Part shown: positions 23,433 to 34,590 of the stretch, piece by piece | Position numbering within the stretch: the first letter of the stretch is position 1 | Layout: the number at the start of each line of letters is the position of its first letter | From: Tomocerus qinae | Taxonomy: Eukaryota > Arthropoda > Collembola > Entomobryomorpha > Tomoceridae | Direction of reading: 5' to 3' | NCBI GenBank assembly: GCA_020055645.1 | Contig: CM034547.1 | Coordinates: forward strand, 58,716,909-58,780,908 | DNA length: 64,000 nt | Notes under the pieces: model-generated | What the model was told of the DNA's origin: nothing | Seen by the model: the letters and a program-made list of their open reading frames with translations, nothing else | The model's database searches: none | Translations under genes and position numbers: made by a program

Positions 23433-24552
23433 GTGTATGAATTTAAGAGATGTGTAAGCAAAATAATTTGAAATTGCAAATCGGATTGCAACAAGTGTTA
23501 ACCTAATGAGAAAGAGGATTGTAAAAAACAACTTCTTTCCGATTTTCGATATACCGCCCCCTTTACTCAGGACACACCCCCCGAAGGTCGAAACGCTACT
23601 GGGAAATTACTCCGAAACTACTCGACCGATTTGGATAAAATTTTTTTTTAATTGAAGGAGACAATATTTTAGAGGGTGCACTTTCAGCGTTTTTCAAAAT
23701 TCGAACTCCTTCATGAAAAACGAATTTCAAAATTTCAAAAAACTCGTTTTTTTAAAAGTTTATTGCTTTTAGGACCAATCTTACTCTAATAGCTATACAA
23801 ACCGCATATTTAAGTATTTTATCAATTTGACCTCCAAAAATGTCAAAGGTCAACTTACTGAAAGTGCTGCAATACACCTTGTGTGACATATCAATCAGCA
23901 TCTACACACTTAAAGGAAAACGATTATGATGTAACATGTTCAAAAATTTGAAGTGGTACAATGTCAAAGGTGAAGCCAAGTGAAAGGCATATTAATAAAT
24001 TGTAAGACAATTACTTTTGACATTGTACCACTTCAAATTTTTGAACATGTTACATCATGATCGTTTTCCTTTAAGTGTGTAGATGCTGATTGATATGTCA
24101 CACAAGGTGTATTGGAGCACTTTCAGTAAGTTGACCTTTGACATTTTTGGAGGTCAAATTGATAAAATATTCAAATATGCGGTTTGTATAGCTATTAGAG
24201 TAAGATTGGCCCTAAAAGCAATAAACTTTAAAAAAAAACGTGTTTTTGGAAATTTTGAAATTCGTTTTTCATGAAGGAGTTCGAATTTTGAAAAACGCTG
24301 AAAGTCCACCCTCTAAAATATTGTCTCCTTCAATTTAAAAAAATTTTTATCCAAATCGGTCGAGTAGTTTCGGAGTAATTTCCCAATAGCGTTTCGACCT
24401 TCGGGGGGTGTGTCCTGAGTAAAGGAGGCGGTATATCGAAAATCGGAAAGAAGTTGTTTTTTACAATCCTCTTTCTCATTAGGTTAACACTTGTTGCAAT
24501 CCGATTTGCAATTTCAAATTATTTTGCTTACACATCTCTTAAATTCATACAC
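23433..24552. mobile_element. Foldback element copy A, about 1.12 kb palindrome
   Basis: The element is two arms of about 530 bp facing each other around a short centre (near 23975-24015). Outer ends are GTGTATGAATTTAAGAG and its inverse. TGTG lies directly outside both ends (23429-23432 and 24553-24556), a 4-bp target duplication. The arms show open frames in places but these are shared by both arms and both copies and have no family likeness. Copy B is at 29514-30632 in the opposite orientation. Confidence 0.88.
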
Positions 24553-24573
24553 TGTGCTTCAATAAATTCAATG

Positions 24574-26660
24574 GTCTCAGATCCTTAGGGATTTTCGTAA
24601 AAAAAGTTACGAATACAAGAAGTCTTGATTACGAATTTCGCATAAAATACCGACTCACATTTACCCTCTTTGACAATTTTTGCTAGTTTGTGGCTGTGAC
24701 AGGTAAAGGGTTTCAAAGAATATTATTATCTTGACCTTAAGGACGCTGTTTACGTTGGTTGCTAACGAAAAAAATATAATTTCCAAAATTTAACCCGTCA
24801 ATTGTCACATCCGAAACCCCATAGTTAACCTACCCGGCCATTCCACTACCTCAAGGGGAAGTTTTGGCAGTGCAATATTGATAAACAAGATGCTATCAAG
24901 TCAATAACAAAATGAATTCCATGCGGCATAAACGGCCGTCTTATGGTATAATATTTGTAAATCTATTGGTTAGTACTTTGGTTAGTACTATATCACTATG
25001 ACTACGGTGTCAATGCTTGTACTTGATGGCCGTTTATGTCACATGGACAATAGACATCTTTGATAGTAGTTATAACAACCATGGTTATAACTTAAACTTA
25101 CAAGTATGAATGCATTGAAGCAAGATGCAAACAAAAAAGATTTTGTACTAAAGTATTTGTAATAACATTGCCAATGACGACAGGTGGAAATGCTACTATA
25201 CAAGTCAGTATAGAAATCTTTATAATATAATACACTTCCCCGTTTCCTAGAAACTAATTTTTTGGAATTGCATTGACTTATGCCCTCGGTATTCCATCAT
25301 CAGCAATTCGGGTCAACCTCCATGCATTTAAAATTCATCATAATATCTTTACATCGACTGTTATAACTTCCGGAGGATCAGTCTGATTTTTATGGGACCT
25401 ACATTTTTGGAACCGTGGACTATCAAGGAACAAAAGTTACCATTCGGAATTTTGATATAGTTGTTTTAAATGCATTTAAAAAAATCAAATTCCCAAAAAA
25501 ATGAGTCATTTTTAGTTTTTTATAAAACGTTGATGTTTTTGGTCCATTTAAAGCAACTATATCAAAATTCCGAATGGTAACTTTTGTTCCTTGATAGTCC
25601 ACGGTTCCAAAAATGTAGGTTCCATAAAAATCAGACTGATCCTCCGGAAGTTATAATAGTCGATGTAAAAGATTTTTTAACATGCATTTTGATAGTCCCC
25701 TGTGGTTGCTATGCAGGGCCAAAGTGTAACCTTAACAAGTATTTTCATAGTTCCCCGACTATTCAAGGCTGAATTGATGTGGGTATTATTGGGGGCAAAT
25801 GCACCCCGGAAATCAAAGAAAAGGAAATATTTTTCTCAAAATACCAACCAATTTTGCTCTTCGCGCGATTTTAAGTGATTTTTAAAGCAATTTTTGCCTC
25901 ATTTTCGACACAAACAGCCTAAATTTTTGCAAATATGTCTTATTTAACATCCTTGCCCCCTTCGTAGTTCTTCTAAATACGGTACATGGGGTGTGCAATG
26001 CATTATCCTATCCTATACTTACTTTTAATTTATATATGTCATATACATGTAGTGCTGCAAATGACGTCACAAATATTTTTACCTTTACTTTTGAGATTTT
26101 CTAAGTGGATTTGCAAGGAAGGTAAAATTTTAGATTATCAAGGTGATGTGACATAAGTTAATTTTATGGTCGAAAAAGAAAAAACCGATTTTTTTTGCAA
26201 CCATAATGTAACTGCTAAAATCAGATTCTGTTCGTTAGAAGACATTAAAACATAAACTTTCATGAATTTATTGACACTTTTCATGCGTGTCGACTCGAGA
26301 CATTTACTTTTCCAATAATCATTTTTCCTAAAATTATGACTAACATAGATTAAGAACAAGAACGAATAAACAAATTATTAAAATACATATCATAGCAACT
26401 TAGCAACACATACGATTGATGATTGAGGGCAAGGAAAATATAATATACAATATACTGAAAAGGAATGGCATCGGCATATAAAATCAGTCTATTGGGGTTT
26501 TTAAGGACAGGGTATATTTTTTGAAACCCTTTACTTGTCTCAGCCACAAGTGGGGATGTTGCTAGGCAACTAGCAAGAATTCTCATAGAGGGTAAATGCA
26601 ATTCCGATTTTATGCGAAATTCGTACTTTTTTTAGGAGAATCCCTAAGGATCTGAGACCA
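24574..26660. mobile_element. About 2.1 kb element with GGTCTCAGATCC termini, no genes
   Basis: GGTCTCAGATCCTTAGGGATT at the left and its inverse at the right (ending near 26660) are followed inward by matched segments: AAAAAAAGT, ACGAATTTCGCATAAAAT and ATTTACCCTCT. Inside are smaller inverted repeats, including one at about 24912-25046 and a long hairpin at about 25340-25690 with arms over 100 bp. No transposase was found, so it is non-autonomous. Confidence 0.65.
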
Positions 26661-26918
26661 TTGGTCCTACACCAATACATTAAATGTAAAAAAGATTCGT
26701 CGAAACCTATTCTATGCAGGACATATTGAAAATTTTACATTTTTGTCTTCTACTTCAAGATATAAGGTTTAACGATAATATCTTGAAGCAGAAGACAAAA
26801 ATGTGAAATTTTCAATATGTCCTGCATAGAATAGGTTTCGACGAATTTTTTTCACATTTAATGCATGGGTGTAGGACCAATGGTCTCAGATCCTTAGGGA
26901 TTCTCCTAAAAAAAGTTT
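26630..26918. mobile_element. About 285 bp foldback sharing ends with the neighbouring element
   Basis: The arms run from GAATCCCTAAGGATCTGAG to its inverse near 26910, with GAAACCTATTCTATGCAGG and AAGACAAAAATG also repeated inverted around a centre near 26765. The left end is the same GGTCTCAGATCC terminus that ends the 24.6-26.7 kb element. Confidence 0.75.
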
Positions 26919-27270
26919 ATGTGTAATTTAAATGGGAATATGAAAGTCGGAAAATCTGTCCGTAACCAGGAACCCGGACTTTAATACAATCAGGCCACCC
27001 CTCGGAGCCTCGGGGGTTGATTATCAAAATACGTTTCAAAATTCGTAACGTCATTGGCGAGCACCCGTGGCAGATTTCTATGGAAAATGAAAAGTGGTAT
27101 ACGAGCTGACCAATGACGTCACAACGAATTTTAAATGTCAACCCCCGAGGGGTGGCCTGATTGTTCCGAAGCCCCAATACATTGATTTTAAATATGCCAT
27201 GCCACGGGTTGGATGATTCCCTTCGTCCCGCTTTCCTGGTTGCCATTGCCATTGACAACGCGAGGAGCAT

Positions 27271-27493
27271 GAAATGGTTGAGTTTCTTATTATAAGTCTC
27301 TGGTGGATGGGCGACCTCACTAAGGAATAATCATCGTTATTGCGCTCGATAGATGCCCCACCACTGCACTTAAGGTAACGTGCATATACAGTCAAATGCA
27401 GTGGTGGGACATCTATCGAGCACAATAACGATGAATTATTCCTTAGTGAGGTCGCCCATCCACCAGAGACTTATAATAAGAAACTCAACCATT
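27271..27493. repeat. Foldback repeat with arms of about 100 bp
   Basis: AATGGTTGAGTTTCTTATT and CCACCAGAGACTTATAATAA occur as inverse partners around a centre near 27385. The adjacent 26990-27163 holds another inverted pair (AATCAGGCCACCCCTCGG and CCGAGGGGTGGCCTGATT). No gene. Confidence 0.75.
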
Positions 27494-28960
27494 ATTATCC
27501 GCTCGTAAAATATATACAGACTCGTTGCTGTTTTGCTATGGATACGACATTTAACATGAATTTTCATATTCAATTTTCAAAAATAACCTTTTACCTACCT
27601 TGGGGATTTGTCACTGGTTGGGCTTGACCACGGTCAAATTTTGAATCACTCGAACTCGTGGCGACACAGCAGTACGTGCTTAGCAAATAATATAAATTAT
27701 AACCACATAAAACTACAAAAAATAGCAATAATCGCTGCTGGCAGCTACAACGACTACAACAAGACACTGCCACACATGGAGTCCCGGAAAATCTTTGTCT
27801 ATTTCTTCGGATTTCCGACCTATCCCAGGCAGAGTCCAAGTGTCCCGACCGACAACCAGCCACCTATCTCTCGGAGGTCGTACGGTTTTCTCTGAACCCA
27901 ACTTTAACGTGTAATCCAACCGCTGCTAGGCGCAGGCTGTTCCGCCGCGTTGTGTACCGAATTGTGATGAGAATGAGAGTGAGTGTTTTATTTCAGTCTT
28001 TTATTTGGTGTAAGTAAAAGTTGATGGCTGTCGACTTGATTGTCACCTCTCCACTCCATTATCTTCATTTTGTCGTCAATTTATTCAATTCAAACTTATT
28101 ATAATTAAGAAATGAGCACATAACTTCATTGTACTGGTGTCCTACGGCAATATCATGTAACCAATAATGTGCGATCTTCATGGTATTGACAAGTAAAAAT
28201 ATTAATCGATCACGGTACAACTTTTGTATCGTATAACAGTATTACTGCTTCTACGACACATAAGAAGAATCCTGCCCTGTTGTCCTATTTCAAACATCAC
28301 ATCCCTAACGACCTTAACCATTGCTACAGATCAAGAATGAAGAAACCCAACTTGGATTAAACTTGATCATTGACTCTGAATTGACAACTGAAGTCAGATA
28401 TCATAGTCAAGCAGTGAACGGCACAGGGGTGGTGAGTCATATCATTACAATTACATTTCAAAATTTTCTTTCCTTTGATAATTGATTATTTAACTAACTA
28501 ACCATTGGCAATTTGCCAAAGGTTAAACCGTCACTGTTTCATTTGCCTTCGTATTTTTGGATGATGGATGACTCAGAAAAATTACGCTTTAATAATTCAT
28601 AATTAATTTGCCTGGCACCAGCTGATTGCTTTATAAATGTGACTATGTGACCGCTGATACTATTTAGCTTGGTTCAGCTATAGCTAAGCAGTTTCATTCA
28701 CAAGCATCACTTAGAAATCAAATAACATATTAATATGGAAAAAAATACCAAGTGACACGGTTGAAGGTGGCAACTTTTCAAATTCATTTGTCAAATTGTA
28801 TGTGTCATTGGCATTCAGTATTGGCCTCTGTCTTCAAACTTGGGCTTTGGTCTTTCTTCAGGTTGGTTGCGTTTGATGTCAACTTCTATTTCATGTGATT
28901 TTGTCGTTGTATATCTGATAACTGTAGAAGATAGGATGAAGGATCAGACTGATCAGAGGC

Positions 28961-29045
28961 TTGTCTAGAATCTATACCCTTATTTGCCTAGCAAATGGGT
29001 CTAGTACTCATTTGTTAGGCAAATAAGGGTATAGATTCTAGACAA
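28961..29045. mobile_element. 85-bp hairpin MITE with 9-bp target duplication
   Basis: The sequence runs from TTGTCTAGAATC to its inverse GATTCTAGACAA with arms of about 36 bp. ATCAGAGGC flanks it perfectly on both sides (28952-28960 and 29046-29054). A 9-bp duplication is typical of Mutator-type transposition. Confidence 0.85.
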
Positions 29046-29204
29046 ATCAGAGGCAACAATAATATAGGTGATGTTGGATGTCAAATGAATTAAACAGCCA
29101 GTCCAATTTGATAATTTTTTACATTTCTCCCGCAAAAGTTATTTGTAAATTAAATGTAAAATCCTAATCAAGACTGAGTTTGAGAGTTCTAAAAGTACAC
29201 TTTT

Positions 29205-30755
29205 CAATAACAACTATTTGGCTAGATTTAGGCAGCGGATTATCGTTGCCTCAATTGCCCCTGTTGCCCCCTCCCCCGTTGCCCCTAGTTCAGACACTTA
29301 ACCTATTATCTTTGCCATTTGCTTCCCGTTACTATTTCTGCCTCTTTTTTGACCTAACCTAATTAAAAATAAACATATTGCTTGCTTGTTAGGCTTTAAC
29401 AATAAAACAGTTTATTTTTTATTAAATAAAATTAAAATTAAATAAATTATATTTTATTAGGTCAAAAAAGAGGCAAAAATAGTGACCGGATGCAACGGGG
29501 ACAATATATTAAAGTGTATGAATTTAAGAGATGTGTAAGCAAAATAATTTGAAATTGCAAATCGGATTGCAACAAGTGTTAACCTAATGAGAAAGAGGAT
29601 TGTAAAAAACAACTTCTTTCCGATTTTCGATATACCGCCCCCTTTACTCAGGACACACCCCCCGAAGGTCGAAACGCTACTGGGAAATTACTCCGAAACT
29701 ACTCGACCGATTTGGATAAAATTTTTTTTTAATTGAAGGAGACAATATTTTAGAGGGTGCACTTTCAGCGTTTTTCAAAATTCGAACTCCTTCATGAAAA
29801 ACGAATTTCAAAATTTCCAAAAACACGTTTTTTTTAAAGTTTATTGCTTTTAGGGCCAATCTTACTCTAATAGCTATACAAACCGCATATTTGAATATTT
29901 TATCAATTTGACCTCCAAAAATGTCAAAGGTCAACTTACTGAAAGTGCTCCAATACACCTTGTGTGACATATCAATCAGCATCTACACACTTAAAGGAAA
30001 ACGATCATGATGTAACATGTTCAAAAATTTGAAGTGGTACAATGTCAAAAGTAATTGTCTTACAATTTATTAATATGCCTTTCACTTGGCTTCACCTTTG
30101 ACATTGTACCACTTCAAATTTTTGAACATGTTACATCATAATCGTTTTCCTTTAAGTGTGTAGATGCTGATTGATATGTCACACAAGGTGTATTGCAGCA
30201 CTTTCAGTAAGTTGACCTTTGACATTTTTGGAGGTCAAATTGATAAAATACTTAAATATGCGGTTTGTATAGCTATTAGAGTAAGATTGGTCCTAAAAGC
30301 AATAAACTTTTAAAAAAACGAGTTTTTTGAAATTTTGAAATTCGTTTTTCATGAAGGAGTTCGAATTTTGAAAAACGCTGAAAGTGCACCCTCTAAAATA
30401 TTGTCTCCTTCAATTTAAAAAAAATTTTATCCAAATCGGTCGAGTAGTTTCGGAGTAATTTCCCAGTAGCGTTTCGACCTTCGGGGGGTGTGTCCTGAGT
30501 AAAGGGGGCGGTATATCGAAAATCGGAAAGAAGTTGTTTTTTACAATCCTCTTTCTCATTAGGTTAACACTTGTTGCAATCCGATTTGCAATTTCAAATT
30601 ATTTTGCTTACACATCTCTTAAATTCATACACTAAAGTAAAAGGTTAAGTGGCTAAACTAGAGGCAACGGGGGAGGGGGCAACGGAGGCAACAGGGGCAA
30701 TTGAGGCAACGATAACCCGCTGCCTAAATCCAGCCCAACTATTTTTTATTTTATC
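29205..30755. mobile_element. Foldback element interrupted by foldback copy B
   Basis: The left arm (29205-29310: GATTTAGGCAGCGGATTATC, then GTTGCCTCAATTGCCCC) is matched inverted by the right arm (30645-30750: GGGGCAATTGAGGCAACGAT). A second inner inverted pair, TGCCTCTTTTTTGACCTAA (from 29340), closes at 29457-29480. Copy B (29514-30632) sits between the arms. No gene. Confidence 0.75.
29514..30632. mobile_element. Foldback element copy B, about 1.12 kb palindrome
   Basis: This is the same element as copy A at 23433-24552 but inverted, with nearly identical sequence including the outer GTGTATGAATTTAAGAG ends. TAAA is duplicated directly outside (29510-29513 and 30633-30636). The two different 4-bp duplications, TGTG and TAAA, define the ends exactly. 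Confidence 0.88.
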
Positions 30756-31067
30756 AACTGGCCAAATTATTTAAAAGTATACTTAGTAAATACCCGAAAG
30801 TCTATTGGTAGATATCCGACAATCAAGATATGGTTTAGTTTTTTACCCATCCATATCCCTTTGATACTTTGATACCGGCTAACGACGACTGGTCCATTAG
30901 GCTATTAGGCCCTCCTTTTTTCAGCGAGTTTTATTTTTTAAGTGATTTACAGTGCCAGTGCCACCCTGTTTGCTTAGCTATAGTTAACAGGTGACATTAA
31001 CGCCACATTTCGCGTTCAATTTTATTAGACCAAAACCATTTTTACCAGTCGTCCAATTAAATTGCCT

Positions 31068-31235
31068 AATAAATTGAACAGCAGCTAAAATTGGCTAGTA
31101 AATTGGACAGCGGCTAAAATCGGCTAATAAATTGGACAGCGGCTAAAATCGGCTAGTAAATTGTACAGCGGCTAAAATCGGCTAGTAAATTGTACAGCGG
31201 CTAAAATCGGCTAGTAACTTGGACTGTGGCTAAAT
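31068..31235. repeat. 29-bp tandem repeat, about 5-6 copies
   Basis: Units built on cggctagtaaattgtacagc plus ggctaaaat repeat head to tail, with a few substitutions between copies. Confidence 0.85.
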
Positions 31236-32264
31236 TTGTTTTTGTTTGATTATTTAAGTATGCCACCAGACCAAGAATACTTTTCTTTACATTTCTCTAT
31301 TTTCTTATTTTGACCATTTACCTTATTCTAGCCACCACTTCTCAGTCATGTAACATGTCATCTAGGCTGATTTAGATGGCTAAACGGCGGTTACCGAACA
31401 TGGACTAATCAGCTATATTGTTTCCGGGAATAGTATAGGGATCCTCTATTCTGAAACCTTATTGCGAGTGTGAGCCACAAAAAGCGCGCAATGTATATAC
31501 TACAAAACACACGTTAGGGGGGCCCTACTCTTCGCCAGCTTGAGCATGAAAAATGCTATCTTCCATGTTTTAAATCATAAAAATATGAAATGTTTTTTAA
31601 AAATACTGGCTCGTTATTGCAATCATTGTAGGAACAAAAATATCTTCAAAATGTTCATATGTTGACCAGAATTAATTTTTTAGCATTAAGTGTGCTTTAA
31701 AATACAGCTTCCTACGCCCCGGCGTGGCTTTGGTCATTTACTTACGCGCCACGCATGAGCAAAGGAATGGAGGGTGCCTATTGGAAATGGTGACATATGT
31801 ATATCTATCAAAGGGATTAAAATGTAATGTCCGACCCCGAATTGAATTTTTCCCAATGAAAACTCATATCCAAATTTTTTTGAGTTCTTGACAAAATAAA
31901 ACTGTTGATCGTAGTGTCCAAAGGGAATAATAAAAGACTCTATTTTTAATAAACACCCCAGAATGTTCCCCTTCGAAAAATATCATTCAGGGATTTTGGA
32001 AAACGAATTGTCTTCTTTAGCTAATTATTTCCATTCAATCACCAATAATCATCTCTACGCATTAGCTTCCACCAGCAGTTCTCCCAAAAAAGTTGAAAAT
32101 ATAAATAAATTACTAGCTAATTCGTGACCAAATCTCTCGTGGGAATGTTAAATTGTTAAGTAGTATTTTTGCGGTATATTTTCAATCGGTCTGCATTCGT
32201 GCTTGTAACTACAGCAACGGTTTTAGGTTAGCGAGATTTAGGTATAAGCAAGGAGCTTTAACTG

Positions 32265-32445
32265 GTTAGGGTATCCCTTGGTTTCTCTTTGGCTGTTTTT
32301 TTATAAGGAGGGTTCAGTTAGGCACTTTCCGTGAATATCTATAAGGGACGTTTTTCGTCCCTTATCCGATTGCTGCCAATGACAACTGGCTGGTAGATTG
32401 TCCCTTATAGATATTCACGCAAAGTGCCTAGCTGAACCCTCCTGT
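32265..32445. repeat. Repeat related (inverted) to 23040-23190
   Basis: The segment AGGGTATCCCTTGGTTTCTC, TTAGGCACTTTCCGTGAATA and AAGGGACG...CGTCCCTTATCC is the inverse of the block near 23080-23195. It provides the uninterrupted version of the site hit by the 212-bp insertion. Internal short hairpins are present in both copies. Confidence 0.65.
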
Positions 32446-32841
32446 TTAAGCTGTTGACACTCCTTGGGTATAAGTAACTTGTATTGACTCAGAAACTCTA
32501 ACGCATATTTTCAAAGTGATACCTCTCGAAAGTCGCAAGTTTAAGAATATTGCAAAGGCTCTGAGTAGGACTTTTTTGCTAGGGTTAGGGTAGACATTTT
32601 AAACCAAAATACTTTATAATTAGCTATTGAGGGATATGATTAAAACGAAGCGAAAGCTCCGAAGTTAGAAGTCAAAGCTAAAGGCTTAGCTACGTAGTCA
32701 AAGCTCCTAGAGAGTGTTTGCTTCAAATCGTATGAATAAGCAAAAACTTTTGCTACGAAGCAATTGCTTTGCAATTTTAGCATTTGCTTCGCAATTTTTT
32801 CTGTTCACAAATTAGTCACTATGGTTCCACCCAAGATGTTT

Positions 32842-34382
32842 CCATTACAAGGTGAAGATATAGAGGGATATTCCCCGAGTTTGCACTCAATTCGAATTCT
32901 ACCTATACTGCCACAGAGGAGTTAGCACCCAAGCCGAAAGTAACCATGGTTATTTGGTTTGGGTGCCTCCTTCTCTATGGCAGAAAGTAAAGGGTAAAGG
33001 TTTATGGGACCATAAAAGAAGTCATTTTGTCCCTAAAAAGAGGTCATTTTGTCCCGGGTCCAAAGAGCCATAAAAGAAGTATATGGGGCACTACGAAAAA
33101 GTACAAAGAGCCATAAAACGAGTACTAAATTCCATAAACAATTAAAGAATTTTATTTAGTCAAAATTATAACAATATGAAAATTAAAATTGATAATCAGT
33201 AATAATATGTTCAGAAATGAGCAGTTATATCTTCATTGCAATGAAATTCACGGTTTGACTAGAGCTTTTGATACCCCTGGTGGTCACCCAGTTTTCTTCT
33301 TAATTGCAATACGTATGTTTTTGGCTTTCGGTGGAATTGTGAATAACTTATGCATGGTGGCGATTCCAATGTTTACATATATAACTTTTGTGAAACTTAA
33401 CTTTGATTGAAGTTTTTTACTTTAACCGACCAACTATTTTCAACGTCTAATAAAGCTTCACCTATAAGTCTAAGTTTAAGTATAAGCTTTACTTCATAAC
33501 CTATAAGTTTTTAACAATTTCCAACTGACAGTTTTTTAACAATTTCCAACTGACAGTTTTTTAACAATTTCCAACTGACAGTTTTTTAACAATTTCCAAC
33601 TGACAGTTTTTTAACAATTTCCAACTGACAGTTTTTTAACAATTTCCAACTGACAGTTTTTTAACAATTTCCAACTGACAGTTTTTTAACAATTTCCAAC
33701 TGACAGTTTTTTAACAATTTCCAACTGACAGTTTTTTAACAATTTCCAACTGACAGTTTTTTAACAATTTCCAACTGACAGTTTTTTAACAATTTCCAAC
33801 TGACAGTTTTTTAACAATTTCCAACTGACAGTTTTTTAACAATTTCCAACTGACAGTTTTTTAACAATTTCCAACTGACAGTTTTTTTAACAATATTTTC
33901 AATTTCTGATTCAGATTCAGAATCTGTGTCAGAATTACTAGAATGATAAGTTCGTTGGGAAGCCATTTTAAGCACACTGTCAGCCTTTGCAGTATTACTT
34001 TGCAACTGAAATTGCCTCGGAACTTGACGTAAAGCTAGCAAGGTATTAGGATACTCATTTCCATATTATGCTTATCTCAAGCTTATCTCATATTATTGTA
34101 TACAGATATCATGAAGGTATGTTTATTTTATATATAAGTAGTCATTTCTTTGATTTATTTATGTTAATATATCTATGGAACAATGTACTCCTTCTATGGG
34201 ATAAAAGACTTTTCCTATTGCCCTCAGTACCTCTTGTTATGGTCCCTTGTACTCTGGCCCAAAAGACTTTATTTTATGGACAAAATGACTTTTTCTATGA
34301 CCCCTTTTACCCTCACCCGAAAGTAAATACGGATTGGGTGCAAAAATCCGGGAAACCCCCTCTATGTCTGCACCTGGTAATG
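32842..34382. mobile_element. Long-TIR element carrying a 25-bp satellite
   Basis: The left arm from CCATTACAAGGTGAAGATATA and the right arm ending TATGTCTGCACCTGGTAATGG are degenerate inverse copies about 230 bp long, including CATAAAAGAAGTCATTTTG on the left and CAAAATGACTTTTTCTATG on the right. The interior holds the satellite at 33507-33889 and two short frames (33189-33410 plus; 33811-34041 minus, Ser/Asp/Glu-rich) without family likeness. Confidence 0.6.
33507..33889. repeat. 25-bp tandem array, about 15 near-identical copies
   Basis: The unit acagttttttaacaatttcc plus aactg repeats with almost no divergence, implying recent expansion or gene-conversion-like homogenisation. There are no unique spacers, so it is not a CRISPR array. 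Confidence 0.95.
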
Positions 34383-34590
34383 GAGTTGATATTAAACAAA
34401 TGCGTTACTATATAGAGTGACAAATTCGAGGCATCTTGGTTACACCAATCAGAGCCCACTGCAACTTGACATTTTGTCAAATCTGCTAATCTACCCTTTC
34501 TCTCGTCAGACAATTGGGAGGTGACGGTCATGGTTACTAAACAGACAGTAGCTATTGCTATTGAGCTTTAAAATAAATTCCTACTCTTTA

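Noticed and set aside
24083-24274. Reading frame starting MLIDMSHKVYWSTFS, also at 29677-29982
   Set aside because: It lies in the arms of the two foldback elements and appears only because the arms are copies; no family likeness and no splice structure.
27590-27920. Overlapping frames on both strands near 27.6-27.9 kb
   Set aside because: Cys/Ser/Arg-rich frames on opposite strands look like composition effects of a GC-richer patch; no recognised domain.
33507-33889. Regular 25-bp repeats as a possible CRISPR array
   Set aside because: Units abut directly with no unique spacers, and the genome is eukaryotic.
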